A DNA stretch of 36,623 nucleotides from Acidimicrobiaceae bacterium. Lineage in GTDB: Bacteria; Actinomycetota; Acidimicrobiia; Acidimicrobiales; RAAP-2. Position 1 is the first letter of the stretch. Each line of letters starts with the position of its first letter. The position numbers and the translations under genes were made by a program. The notes below the pieces were generated by a model, which worked only from the letters and a program-made list of their open reading frames with translations, had not been told where the DNA came from and did not search any database. Location: contig DAHUZK010000068.1 of NCBI GenBank assembly GCA_027306605.1, positions 1 through 36,623 of the forward strand, read 5' to 3'. Positions 7,003 through 15,441 of this stretch are shown one piece after another.

Positions 7003-7316
7003 GGATGGTGCACCGTGGTCGTCAGGTTGTAGACGAAGCCGCCGATCAACATGGCGAGGATGGTGGCGAGCACGCCGGCGCCGGCCCAGATGCGTCGAGC
7101 ATGCTCACTCACCGCCGTCCGGCCGGCGCCGTCGGTCTCCAACGCCGTCACCCGGAGGTCGGTGGCCCGCAGGTCCGAGGCCAGCTCCACCAGATCGGCC
7201 CGGTCGGCCTTCTGGTCGACCTTCTTGTCGATCTCCCGGAGCAGGGCCGTCTGCTCGTCGAGCAGCTCCTTCACGGTGTAGCTGACCGTCGAGTTCGCCT
7301 CGATCGCCTCGCTCAT
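6999..7316 (-). CDS. Coiled-coil protein with C-terminal membrane anchor
   Basis: 105 aa. Residues about 14-65 form a charged coiled coil (LLREIDKKVDQKADRADLVE). A single hydrophobic span near the C-terminus follows (GAGVLATILAMLIGGFVYNL). This layout is common in phage lysis cassettes (XhlA-like or accessory holin). The ATG at 7316 overlaps the endolysin stop (TGATG). Confidence 0.7.
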   Translation of the reverse strand: MSEAIEANSTVSYTVKELLDEQTALLREIDKKVDQKADRADLVELASDLRATDLRVTALETDGAGRTAVSEHARRIWAGAGVLATILAMLIGGFVYNLTTTVHHP

Positions 7317-8032
7317 CACGCGGCGCCGGCGAACTGCGGTCGGAGGTGGCCCTGGGTCGTGGCCGTGTCGATGATGCAGGCCAGGACGGCATCGATGCTC
7401 CCGGCCCAGGGCCCGTCGTAGCCGGCGGTGAGGTACTGGACCGCGGCCGGCGTGAGCGGGTCGGACCGGTAGGTGGCCCACCAGTCCCGGATCTGGGCGT
7501 TGAGGGCGTCCTGCTTGCTTGCGGCCAGGGTCATGAGGGCCTCCATGTGGTCGGTGTCGGCGGGCGGGGACGGGGGAAGCACGGCGATCGGCTGGTGCCA
7601 GACGCCGTCGGTCTCGCTGATGTCGTAGAGGCCGGCGTCGGTCCACTGGGTGGCCGCCGAACCGGGGACCAGGTGGGCGACGCCGGTATAGTCGGCGACC
7701 CAGTAGTGGGGCGGGGCAATGCCGACGGCGCCCACGGCGGCCTGAACGGCCGGCCACATCGAGACCCTCGAGCAGTAGACGGTCGGGTCGGCACCCCGGG
7801 CCCGCTGGCGCTCGACCCAGGCCGGCACGTCGGAGGGAACGGCGTCGCCCTGCTCGACGTCCAGGACGTCGGCGTCCTCGCTGGAATCGATGGCGATCGA
7901 GATCCGGACGGCGTCGGGGAAGAGCTGGGCCAACTGTCCCCAGGTGGTCCACCGGCCGCCGACATAGCCGGCGACCATGGGCGCGTCCTTCGGGATCTGG
8001 GTGGGATCGGTGCTGTCGTAGAGCGTGGTCAT
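7316..8032 (-). CDS. Endolysin with GH25-like / DUF1906-like glycosidase domain
   Basis: 238 aa. The N-terminus MVAGYVGGRWTTW, then RISIAIDSSEDADVLDVEQGDA and VPAWVERQRARG, then PTVYCSRVSMW and HYWVADYTG follow the strand pattern of the TIM-barrel GH25-like lysozyme domains used by actinophages, with acidic residues in VLDVEQGD likely catalytic. The C-terminal 70 residues (about 165-238) are a short helical region, perhaps for binding the wall. The ATG at 8032 is preceded by GGAGG at 4 nt. It should cleave peptidoglycan glycan strands at lysis. Confidence 0.72.
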   Translation of the reverse strand: MTTLYDSTDPTQIPKDAPMVAGYVGGRWTTWGQLAQLFPDAVRISIAIDSSEDADVLDVEQGDAVPSDVPAWVERQRARGADPTVYCSRVSMWPAVQAAVGAVGIAPPHYWVADYTGVAHLVPGSAATQWTDAGLYDISETDGVWHQPIAVLPPSPPADTDHMEALMTLAASKQDALNAQIRDWWATYRSDPLTPAAVQYLTAGYDGPWAGSIDAVLACIIDTATTQGHLRPQFAGAA

Positions 8033-8078
8033 GGCACCTCCGTTGACAGAACGCCTGGTAGTGGCGCAGGCTGTGGGT

Positions 8079-8459
8079 ATGGCGACTCGAAGAACCAAGG
8101 GCGCGGCCAGTGGGTTGGTGGCAGTGGCCGCACTGGGCGTGAGCGTCCTGGCGCTCGCCGCCAGCTCAGCTCCGAAGCCGGCCCAGCTGATCCGCCCCTC
8201 GAGCTCGGTGCAATCGACGACGACGACCGTCCCGCCCGTCACGACCGTGGCTTCCCCTGCGACGACGGTCGCCGTACCGGTGACGACGGCTCCTCCGACC
8301 ACCGTGGTGGCCGCACCCGGGGCTCAGCTGGCGCCCACCACGGCCTCGACGGCTCCTCCGCCAGCGCCCACGACGACGACGACCGCCGTTTCGGTCACGA
8401 CCACCACGTGCGTCCCTGTTGCCCTCCCTGGGGGGACGGCCGGGTTGAGCTGCCGGTAG
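8079..8459 (+). CDS. Secreted Thr/Pro-rich moron protein
   Basis: 126 aa on the strand opposite to all neighbours, filling the 434-bp gap between two late genes almost exactly. Residues 1-30 are a signal peptide or anchor (basic RRTK, then GLVAVAALGVSVLALAASS). Residues 45-110 are runs of Thr, Pro and Val such as STTTTVPPVTTV. Two cysteines (C111, C125) could close a terminal loop. A perfect TTGACA lies at 8043-8048, though no clear -10 is seen. An independently expressed surface protein in the prophage is the likely role. Confidence 0.6.
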   Translation: MATRRTKGAASGLVAVAALGVSVLALAASSAPKPAQLIRPSSSVQSTTTTVPPVTTVASPATTVAVPVTTAPPTTVVAAPGAQLAPTTASTAPPPAPTTTTTAVSVTTTTCVPVALPGGTAGLSCR

Positions 8460-8466
8460 GCGGGGC

Positions 8467-9144
8467 CTAGAGGGGTTGGACCAGCAGGGTGCTGCTGGCG
8501 AAGAAGCCGTTCACCCCGGCCGTCGAGACCTGATACTGCATCTTGAAGGTGTGACTTCCCGGAGCGAGGGCGCTCACGAGGAAGGCACCGAGGGTCGACC
8601 CGACGACCGAACCGTTGAGCGAGATCCCCTCCTCGAGCGGGGGATATGCGGCCGCCGGCGCGGCGCCGTCGATTGACAGCCCGGCCAGGGCCGTCTCGCC
8701 GCCGGCATTGGCGCCGGAGGAGATCATGCAGCCAATGGTGACCATCGCCTGCCCGGACGGGCCGATCGGCACGGTGACCTGGGGGCCGGCCGGCGAGGTG
8801 TCGCCCCATGTGGTCGACGAGTAGGAGACCTGCGAGAGTTGCTGGGCGCAGATCGCGCCCCCCACCCGCTGGAGCGGCGTCCCGGGAGCGGCGCCGGCCG
8901 GCAGCACCGCCAGCCCGTACTCGCCGCCGCCCAGGTCGCCGAGCTTCGTGGCCACCGAGCCGTCGGTGTTGAAGAACCAGATCCCGTTGGTGCCGTCGGG
9001 CTGGTTGCCGGCCCGGGCCCGCAGGATTCCGTTGGAGTCGGTGAGCCCCCAGTTCTGCTGACGCTCGACCCCGGAGATCCGCTGGTCGAGGTCGTGCAGC
9101 AGTTGGTACAGGCCGTCCTGGAAGGGGAGGTTGACTCCTGGCAT
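8467..9144 (-). CDS. Minor tail / fibre protein
   Basis: 225 aa. The N-terminus has a short helical segment (LYQLLHDLDQRISGVERQQ) followed by LTDSNGILRARAGNQPDGT, a pattern seen at the attachment end of actinophage tail proteins. The C-terminal half is a beta-rich jelly-roll-like domain ending in HTFKMQYQVSTAGVNGFFAS. GAGGAG precedes the ATG at 9144. It is likely a receptor-binding or tip accessory protein. Confidence 0.65.
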   Translation of the reverse strand: MPGVNLPFQDGLYQLLHDLDQRISGVERQQNWGLTDSNGILRARAGNQPDGTNGIWFFNTDGSVATKLGDLGGGEYGLAVLPAGAAPGTPLQRVGGAICAQQLSQVSYSSTTWGDTSPAGPQVTVPIGPSGQAMVTIGCMISSGANAGGETALAGLSIDGAAPAAAYPPLEEGISLNGSVVGSTLGAFLVSALAPGSHTFKMQYQVSTAGVNGFFASSTLLVQPL

Positions 9145-9162
9145 GCGGTTCTCCTCTACTGA

Positions 9163-9179
9163 TGATTCGGGCCGAATCA
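9163..9179. repeat. Dispersed palindrome GATTC-N5-GAATC, copy B
   Basis: TGATTCGG and CCGAATCA flank a single central G, giving a perfect 8+1+8 palindrome. It lies in the 32-bp gap between two tail genes and overlaps the stop codon of the gene ending at 9177. Confidence 0.55.
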
Positions 9180-10340
9180 GTTCGGGGGCGCCGGCGTGGG
9201 GGCCAGCGCCACGGGCGGGTTCATCGTGTGGGTCATGGTGCTGACCCCGTCGTTCTCGACCTTCACGTCGACGGCCGCCAGGCGCATGACCGTGTCGGCG
9301 CCGGCCGGGAAGCGCTCGTCGGGGGTGATCACGATCCGCTCGTCGTCGCCGATCACGAACGTGCCGAGTCCCGGATCACCGACGATCGGCATGGTGAACT
9401 GCGGCGAGGTCGTCGGCCACTCCCGTTTCGCCTGGTCGCCGAGGATCGCCGTCTCGAGCTGGGACTGGGTGACCACGGTCGAGAGCGACGCTGCCTTCTC
9501 GAGCAGCGGATAGCGACCGCCGAGCACCGAGGCATCGGGCCCCGTGTCGTAGGAGAGGTTGGCGGCGCCCGAGGCGGTGCCCCGGATGGAGTTGGCCTGC
9601 TTCGACCCGTCCTCCGGCCAGGTGTACTTGATCCCGGCCGAGCCGCCGGTCAGCAGCACCGGGCTCGTGGCGGAGAACGCCCGGCCCCGGCGGGGATAGG
9701 AGAGGTTCAGCGTCGGGATCGGGAACGACCCCTGCCCCTCGGCCCAGTCCCAGTCGATGGCGAAGTCGAAGCCGGTGCCGTAGCCGCCGCCGGCGAGGGT
9801 GGTGGTCATGGAGTCGATGGCCTGGCTCTGGGACTTGGAGAAGCTGCCGGTCACGGGGTTCGGGTTCGGCGCCGTCTCGTCGAGGTTGATCACCATGCCG
9901 GCGAACGCGGAGCCGGCCTCCAGCAGGGCGTCGTGGACCACCTGGGCGACGATGGCCCGGGCGTCGGCCGGGTTCGCCGACCAGAAGGGCCCGAGGGGCG
10001 GGTTGGTGTAGTCGACCGCCTGGAGCCGCCGGGCGAAGTAGGACCAGGCCTCGAGCCCCCCCACCTTCAAGGACTGGGTCTCGCTGTCGAAGGTCCGGGT
10101 CCAGTTGATCCCGCCCCAGACGATCTGCCCGTCGAGATCGACGATGGTGAGGGTCTTCGACGGGTTCGTGGCCGGGATCGGGCCGAGGAGCTTCACGCCC
10201 GGGTCCGAGAGCTGCACGTCGCCGCTGAAGCTGCCCGCGGCATTCAGCCGCTGGGAGAAGGAGACGTTCGAGTACGGGAGCTCGGCGAGGAGCGTGAGGG
10301 TCAGGAGGTCGTAGCCGTAACAGGTGACGACCCCGGGCAT
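9177..10340 (-). CDS. Tail tip / baseplate hub protein (Tal-like minor tail protein)
   Basis: 387 aa. It begins CYGYDLLTLTLLAELPYSNV, followed by SFSQRLNAAGSFSGDV and VWGGINWTRTFDS, the pattern of the siphovirus baseplate hub domain (gp27-like) in actinophage minor tail proteins. The ATG at 10340 overlaps the upstream stop; the larger open frame to 10418 is not needed. It would cap the tail tube and carry the fibres. Confidence 0.75.
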   Translation of the reverse strand: MPGVVTCYGYDLLTLTLLAELPYSNVSFSQRLNAAGSFSGDVQLSDPGVKLLGPIPATNPSKTLTIVDLDGQIVWGGINWTRTFDSETQSLKVGGLEAWSYFARRLQAVDYTNPPLGPFWSANPADARAIVAQVVHDALLEAGSAFAGMVINLDETAPNPNPVTGSFSKSQSQAIDSMTTTLAGGGYGTGFDFAIDWDWAEGQGSFPIPTLNLSYPRRGRAFSATSPVLLTGGSAGIKYTWPEDGSKQANSIRGTASGAANLSYDTGPDASVLGGRYPLLEKAASLSTVVTQSQLETAILGDQAKREWPTTSPQFTMPIVGDPGLGTFVIGDDERIVITPDERFPAGADTVMRLAAVDVKVENDGVSTMTHTMNPPVALAPTPAPPN

Positions 10341-11278
10341 CAGATGGACGAAAGCGAGCAGGCGAAGTGGGTCTGGCCCACGGCGGTTCCCGTCGTGAAC
10401 GGGCCGGCGGCGTTCCACGCCGCCAGACCGACGGTGTCGCCGGCGTGGAGGATCGCCTCGTCGGAGAAGTGGACGACGGCGCCGGCCGCGGGGGCGATGA
10501 CCGGCGTCGTGACGACGATGTTCGGGTCAAGGGCGCCGTTGTACCAGAGGCCCACCCCGTATTGGGTACTCGATGCATACGTCAGATTGAGCGCGCCCGA
10601 CACCCGGTAAACGCCGGTCACCGGCGCGGTGAACAAGTTGGAGGCGAAGGACATCCCGCCGCGCACCCAATCCGCCGCCATGCTGGTGACGAGCGACCAC
10701 GTCGTCCCGAAGAACGTCACCGCCGTCTGGGTCATGTGCCCAGCCGGGTTGTTCCGGAGAGCATTCGGCATGCCGGCGAAGACTCGATCGTCGGTGATCG
10801 TATACGAGGCCGATGACGAGGCATTCGCCGGGACGAGGACCGTGGCCAGCAGCAACGAGTTGGCCGGAGTGGCCGGGACCGCCGGAGAAGGAGCGGCGGT
10901 GCCCTGGGTCAGCAGGAGGTTCCACGTGTTGTTGGTCACGCCCGGATTCCCGGTGTACGCCTGATCGTTCACCGATGCGGTGACGATGGCATAGAGGGGA
11001 TTGGACGCGTTCGGGGTGACTCCGAGATTCACGACCCCGTCGTTGTACCCGTAGTAGGCGCCCATGTGGGCTTGGGCGTTGCCCGGGATCCAGGCTTCTC
11101 CGGCAGCGACGTTGAGCGAGTTGCCGGCGCCGGCGCTGACAGCGAGATCTCCCGGTGCGACGACGCCGCCCGGGTTGCCAACCGTCACCCCGCCGAGCAG
11201 GGAGGCCAGGGCGCGGCGCAGGACCTCGGCCGAGTGCGAGTCGGCTTGGATGGCGATCGGCGGGTTCTCGGCGGTCAT
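10340..11278 (-). CDS. Tail fibre protein with C1q/TNF-like tip
   Basis: 312 aa. The first 170 residues (GNSLNVAAGEAWIPGNAQ..., ASYTITDDRVFAG) match the common attachment part of phage tail proteins that line up along the tip. The last 130 residues (NLFTAPVTGVYRVSGALNL, AVVHFSDEAILHAGDTVGL) follow the C1q-like jelly-roll repeat. It probably binds the host surface. GGGGG precedes the ATG at 11278. Confidence 0.7.
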   Translation of the reverse strand: MTAENPPIAIQADSHSAEVLRRALASLLGGVTVGNPGGVVAPGDLAVSAGAGNSLNVAAGEAWIPGNAQAHMGAYYGYNDGVVNLGVTPNASNPLYAIVTASVNDQAYTGNPGVTNNTWNLLLTQGTAAPSPAVPATPANSLLLATVLVPANASSSASYTITDDRVFAGMPNALRNNPAGHMTQTAVTFFGTTWSLVTSMAADWVRGGMSFASNLFTAPVTGVYRVSGALNLTYASSTQYGVGLWYNGALDPNIVVTTPVIAPAAGAVVHFSDEAILHAGDTVGLAAWNAAGPFTTGTAVGQTHFACSLSSI

Positions 11279-11291
11279 GGATCCCCCTCGG

Positions 11292-12224
11292 TCAGATCAG
11301 ATAGGCGCTGGCCCAGTGGCAGGCGAGCGTGGCGGCAACCGCCGTCGAGTCTCCGGACGAGAACTCGATCGAGTTGGCCCCCGGCGCCAGGCCTTGGACG
11401 CCGGCGACCTCGTCGGGCCAGACGGCGCCGGGGAGCAGCCAGTTCCGACGGGGGGCGCCAACGGTCGAACCGCTCGAGGTGTAGATGACGGTGCGGAGGT
11501 CGGTGTCTACTGCCAGGGTGTCCCCGGCGTTGAGGGTGTAGCCGGCCTGGGACGGGTTGGAGAAGGCCAGGTACCACCCGGTGGTCGTGTTCTGTACCAC
11601 GGGGTTGGTACAGGGTCCGGTGATCACGAAGGTCGGCCGCATTTCGATGTCCCCGGCGTTCACCGCGGTGACGGCCCCGAAGGCTCCTCCGCCCCCGAAC
11701 ACCAGCGGGAAGGTCATCGGAAAGGTCATCCCACCCAACGGCGCCGGCAGTCCGACGGTGCCGGTGATTCCGGGCGAATATACCCGGGGGTCGGTGGCAT
11801 GGAACTGGACGGAGGCCTTGGCGGCGCCCAGGCTGTAGGCAAGGTCCATCGGGATGTCCCGCTTGTCGGCTCGGCAGAGCACCGCCAGATTGCCGTAGGC
11901 GGGAAGATTGAACCAGAGCGGTACCTCGGCCTGCGCCGGGACGGTGGCGGCGGCCAGGGCGAGCAGGGTCGAGCCGATGCCGGTGTCGTTGGCCACGATG
12001 TCGCCCGAGAAGAGCAGGTCCCGGCCCTTCATCACCTTGACGGCCAGGAACTCGCCGTGCTCCCTCGGACGCTGCAGGTCGGACCCGTTCACGGCCGGCA
12101 GGGAGCCGAGGCCGGTGATGGTGTCGGGATCGAAGGTGCAGCCATCCCCGAAGACGTAGCCGTTGTACGAGAACTGCCACGGTCCGAGCGCCGGAGCGGA
12201 GAGTTGGGGCGGCGGGAACGCCAT
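11292..12224 (-). CDS. Distal tail protein (Dit-like)
   Basis: 310 aa directly after the tape measure gene, where Dit normally lies. The N-terminal 130 residues include FSYNGYVFGDGCTFD and GEFLAVKVMKGRDLLFSGDI, typical of the Dit hub strand pattern, and the rest is a beta-rich C-terminal domain. The ATG at 12224 overlaps the tape measure stop (TGATG). It links the tail tube to the tip complex. Confidence 0.72.
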   Translation of the reverse strand: MAFPPPQLSAPALGPWQFSYNGYVFGDGCTFDPDTITGLGSLPAVNGSDLQRPREHGEFLAVKVMKGRDLLFSGDIVANDTGIGSTLLALAAATVPAQAEVPLWFNLPAYGNLAVLCRADKRDIPMDLAYSLGAAKASVQFHATDPRVYSPGITGTVGLPAPLGGMTFPMTFPLVFGGGGAFGAVTAVNAGDIEMRPTFVITGPCTNPVVQNTTTGWYLAFSNPSQAGYTLNAGDTLAVDTDLRTVIYTSSGSTVGAPRRNWLLPGAVWPDEVAGVQGLAPGANSIEFSSGDSTAVAATLACHWASAYLI

Positions 12225-14887
12225 CAGCCAACCGGCGCGGTGGCCAGGTTCCAGGAGATCTCGGCGGCCGTCTTGTGGGGGTCGGCCAGGTTGTAGCCGT
12301 TGATGGTGATGGAGGGCGAGCCGCTCGGGCCGGCCGTCCCGGCCGGCGTCACAACGCCCGGGGTGCCCAGCGGGCCCGAGCTCGCAGCGCCGGTGGCCGT
12401 CGAGGGCGAGCTCCCGCCTATCGAGAAGTTGGCCAGGGAGGCCGAGACCTGGGACATGGCGCCGGTGGCCGCGCCGGAGCTGCCGGTGATCCCGAGCGCC
12501 AGCCCCTCCATGAGGTTCACCCCGTAGCCCTGGAAGACCGTCGACGGCGAGAAGATGCCCAGGGGGTTGGTGATGAAGGACTTGATCTTGTCGACGACGC
12601 CCTTCAGCGCACGGCCGACCCAGGCCACCCCGTTGGTGATCCCGTGGACCAGCCCGCGCATGATGTCCTCGCCGACGTGGAGGAGCGTCGAGCCGACGTC
12701 GCCGAGCGCACCGATGATCTTCCCCGGGAGCCCGGACCAGAAGGAGACCTCGGCGTTCCACCCGGCCACGACGGCCGAGGCGAAGGCCGTCCAGGCCGCC
12801 GTGGCCACCCGGGCGATGTCGGTGCCGAGTCGCTCGAGCGCAGCCACGATCTTGGCCGGGATGGTGGTGAAGAACCGGACGATATTGTCGAATGCCGTGG
12901 TCACGTCGGCCGTGATCTGCTTCCAGTACTTGATCAGGAGCACCGGGAGGAGCATCGCGCCGCCGGTCATGACCACGATGACCTCGGGCCACCACTTCTT
13001 GAAGAACCCGGTGATGAGCCCCCAGATCCGGACCGCCTCTTTGCGCACCCAGTCCCAGGCCCCGGCGATGGCGTGAGTGATCTCGGACCAGTGCTTGGCC
13101 ACCTCGACGCCGATGATGACCACGGCGGCGATGGCGAGGCCGATCCCCGCCGTAGCCAGGAGCATGGTCGCATTGGCGGCGATCCACGCCGCCGCCGTCG
13201 AGGCGGCCGAGACCACGTTGGAGGCCAGGACGGCCGCGGCCTGGGCGATGTTCTCCGCGGCCCAGGTGGCCAGTGACACGGCCGTCTTCGCCACCCATTC
13301 GGCGCCGTAGGCAACCCAGAGGGCCAGGCTCTCGGCGATCGAGCTGGCCTGCTCGGCTACCCACGATGCAGCCGCTCCGGCGTTGAGCGTGACCCAAGCC
13401 ACCAGGTCGCCGGTCTGCTGGGCGATCCATTCGGCGCCGTACATGGCCCAGAGAGCCAGGCTCTCGCCGATCGAGGCCGCCTGGCCGGCCACCCACGCCA
13501 CGCCCTGGGCGATCATCTTGACGAACTCGATGGCGCTCTTCACCCCGGCAACGGCCAGGTTGGTGACGTAGATCGCGAGAGCTCCGGCGAGAACGACCCC
13601 GATCGCGATGCCCAGGACCTCGGCGGCGGTCTTGTGCTTCTCGAACCACTTGATGACGCCGACGACCGCCTTCTCAACGGCGAGCAGCTTCGGGATCAGG
13701 GCCTCGCCGATCCGGGTCCCGAGATCGATCATCCCGGCCTTCAGCTTCTCGCTCTGCCCCTTCAGGTTGTTCGTGGCCCGTTCGGCGGCGTCGTGGGCCG
13801 ACCGGGAGCGGTCGACGGCGGCGGTGGCCGCAGCGAAGGCCTGGGGGCCGGCGAGCACGGTCGTCAGCATCTTGTCCGCCGCCGCCTTGCCGAACAGGGT
13901 CTGGAGCGCCAGGAGCTGCTGCTGCTGGCTCATCCCCTGGAGCTTCGGCTGCAGCTGGGCCATCACCGACCCCATGCCGACGAACTTGCCCGAGCTGTCG
14001 TAGACGTGGAGGCCGAGGGTGCCGAGCTCCTTCGTGACCGGCTTCGTGCCGCCCAGCAGGGTCGAGAACGCCGTCGACACCCCGCTCACCGCGGCCCGGC
14101 CCGTCTCGCCGTGCTTGGTCAGGTCGACCATCAGGCCGGCGGTATCCGAGAGGCTGGGCGAGAGGACCCCCAGCTGGCTGTGGAGCCGCTGGGTGACGTT
14201 GGTCACGTTGTCGATCCCCTGGCCGGTGATGTTGGCCGCGTTGAACAGCTCATCGCTGGCCTGGCCGGCCCCCGACGCCTTGATCCCGTAGGCCTGCATC
14301 AGGGTGGCGAGGTCCGAGGTGGCGTTCCCCAGCTGGCTGCCGGAGGCCTCGGCCAGGTCGGTCGAGGCCCGCATCACGTCGAGGGCCTGCTTGGCCGAGA
14401 GGGCGTGACCCTGGGTGGCGCCGAGCTGGCCGGCGACGGCGGCGTAGGCGTCGGACATCTGCTGGGCGGTGAAGGTCGTGGAGCCGCCCGTTGCGAGAAA
14501 GGCCGCGCCGATCTGCTTGGCCGCGCCGATCGAGATCCCCGCCGAGGCGGCGATCTTCCCGGTCGAGGCGTCGTAGTCCATGGCCAGGTGCACGGCCATG
14601 CCCGCAGCGGCCGCCACCGCGGCCGCGGTCCCGAGGGTGATGCCCTGGGCCGCCGAACCGATCTTCTGGCCGAAGCTGGTGCTCTTGCCGCCGGCTGCAT
14701 CGAGGTGCTGGCCGAACGCGTCGACCGCCCCGGTGAACGGCAGCCCGAGCTGGCCCATGGCCGAAGAGAGCGCGCTCGAGAGCCGGCTGCCGGAGGACTC
14801 ACCGGACTTGGCCACGTCCCCGAGGGCCTTCTCGGCGCCAGAGCCATCGCCCAGGATCTCCACCTTCAGCTTGCGATTTCCGGGCAT
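12224..14887 (-). CDS. Tape measure protein
   Basis: 887 aa, the longest gene after the capsid fusion. The N-terminus has the usual phage minor tail pattern (KVEILGDGSGAEKALGDVAK). Long helical Ala/Gly-rich regions follow, with hydrophobic segments (AEVLGIAIGVVLAGALAIYV; LATAGIGLAIAAVVIIGVEV; VIVVMTGGAMLLPVLLIKYW). At about 1.5 Angstrom per residue the tail would be roughly 130 nm long. Two near-identical 44-residue units lie at about 13316-13579. It sets tail length and is later ejected to help DNA entry. Confidence 0.93.
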   Translation of the reverse strand: MPGNRKLKVEILGDGSGAEKALGDVAKSGESSGSRLSSALSSAMGQLGLPFTGAVDAFGQHLDAAGGKSTSFGQKIGSAAQGITLGTAAAVAAAAGMAVHLAMDYDASTGKIAASAGISIGAAKQIGAAFLATGGSTTFTAQQMSDAYAAVAGQLGATQGHALSAKQALDVMRASTDLAEASGSQLGNATSDLATLMQAYGIKASGAGQASDELFNAANITGQGIDNVTNVTQRLHSQLGVLSPSLSDTAGLMVDLTKHGETGRAAVSGVSTAFSTLLGGTKPVTKELGTLGLHVYDSSGKFVGMGSVMAQLQPKLQGMSQQQQLLALQTLFGKAAADKMLTTVLAGPQAFAAATAAVDRSRSAHDAAERATNNLKGQSEKLKAGMIDLGTRIGEALIPKLLAVEKAVVGVIKWFEKHKTAAEVLGIAIGVVLAGALAIYVTNLAVAGVKSAIEFVKMIAQGVAWVAGQAASIGESLALWAMYGAEWIAQQTGDLVAWVTLNAGAAASWVAEQASSIAESLALWVAYGAEWVAKTAVSLATWAAENIAQAAAVLASNVVSAASTAAAWIAANATMLLATAGIGLAIAAVVIIGVEVAKHWSEITHAIAGAWDWVRKEAVRIWGLITGFFKKWWPEVIVVMTGGAMLLPVLLIKYWKQITADVTTAFDNIVRFFTTIPAKIVAALERLGTDIARVATAAWTAFASAVVAGWNAEVSFWSGLPGKIIGALGDVGSTLLHVGEDIMRGLVHGITNGVAWVGRALKGVVDKIKSFITNPLGIFSPSTVFQGYGVNLMEGLALGITGSSGAATGAMSQVSASLANFSIGGSSPSTATGAASSGPLGTPGVVTPAGTAGPSGSPSITINGYNLADPHKTAAEISWNLATAPVG
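13316..13579 (-). repeat. Tandem 132-bp (44-aa) repeats in the tape measure gene
   Basis: Two units, about 13316-13447 and 13448-13579, share blocks such as AGGCTCTC and the protein pattern ESLALW-x-x-YGAEW. Such duplications change tail length in whole units. A third, diverged copy may follow on the lower-coordinate side. Confidence 0.6.
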
Positions 14888-15428
14888 CAGCGACCGGCCC
14901 TTCCGATCTCGTCCAGCGCAGACAGGTACTGACGAAGCTCACCGATCAACAGGCGGTCCACGTCCCAGGGAAGGATCCCGAAGTGCAGCGACAGGGCGGG
15001 CAGCTGCGCGCGCAGCGCCCGCCTCAGGTTTCCGGGTCGCCGTCCTCCAGCACCCGGGCGGGAATGGCCGCGTGCTTGCCGACCGTCTTCGCGTCGGGGT
15101 CGCCGTCCTCGAACTCGAGGGCGGTGCCGTAGCCGATGTCGGAGGCGGCCTCGTCGAAGGTCACCGACGGGTCGTCCTGGCGGCGGGCGAGGAAGACCAG
15201 CGCGGCAATGGTGTCGAGGTCCGGATCGTCGGCGGCGGCGGCGAACAGCGCCCGGAGACTGATCCCGCACGCCTTGCGCACCTGGGCCGCGTCCTGCGGG
15301 CTGAGCTCGTCCATGGCCCTGTCGACGTCGAGGACGTAGGTGTGCTCGTCGACGGTGATGCGGATGACCGCGCCCCTGGGCTTCGACCGGGCGGACTTCC
15401 GCCGTTGCTCGCGGTTGGCTGCTGGCAC
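14887..15428 (-). CDS. Tail assembly chaperone, long frameshifted form (gpGT-like)
   Basis: The upstream chaperone frame ends at 15024, and a second frame, one nucleotide back (-1), runs on to 14887. It encodes LPALSLHFGILPWDVDRLL and GELRQYLSALDEI, a typical actinophage chaperone extension. No start codon or ribosome site fits a separate gene. A -1 shift near CCCGGAAAC (15028-15036) is the likely route, though it is not a classical heptamer. The product would be about 180 aa and would recruit the tape measure and tail tube during tail assembly. Confidence 0.7.
15024..15428 (-). CDS. Tail assembly chaperone, short form (gpG-like)
   Basis: 134 aa, just upstream of the tape measure gene. The N-terminus is basic (ANREQRRKSARSKPRG); then comes a helical domain (VLDVDRAMDELSPQDAAQV). 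Position, size and an overlapping -1 frame are the hallmarks of siphovirus chaperone G. The ATG at 15428 is followed within a few hundred bases by the shift site. Confidence 0.78.
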   Translation of the reverse strand: MPAANREQRRKSARSKPRGAVIRITVDEHTYVLDVDRAMDELSPQDAAQVRKACGISLRALFAAAADDPDLDTIAALVFLARRQDDPSVTFDEAASDIGYGTALEFEDGDPDAKTVGKHAAIPARVLEDGDPET

Positions 15429-15441
15429 GGTGACCTCCTGG

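Noticed and set aside
9162..10610. 482-codon + strand ORF
   Set aside because: Arg/Gly/Val-rich shadow of the tail tip gene; long open antisense frames are expected at this GC content.
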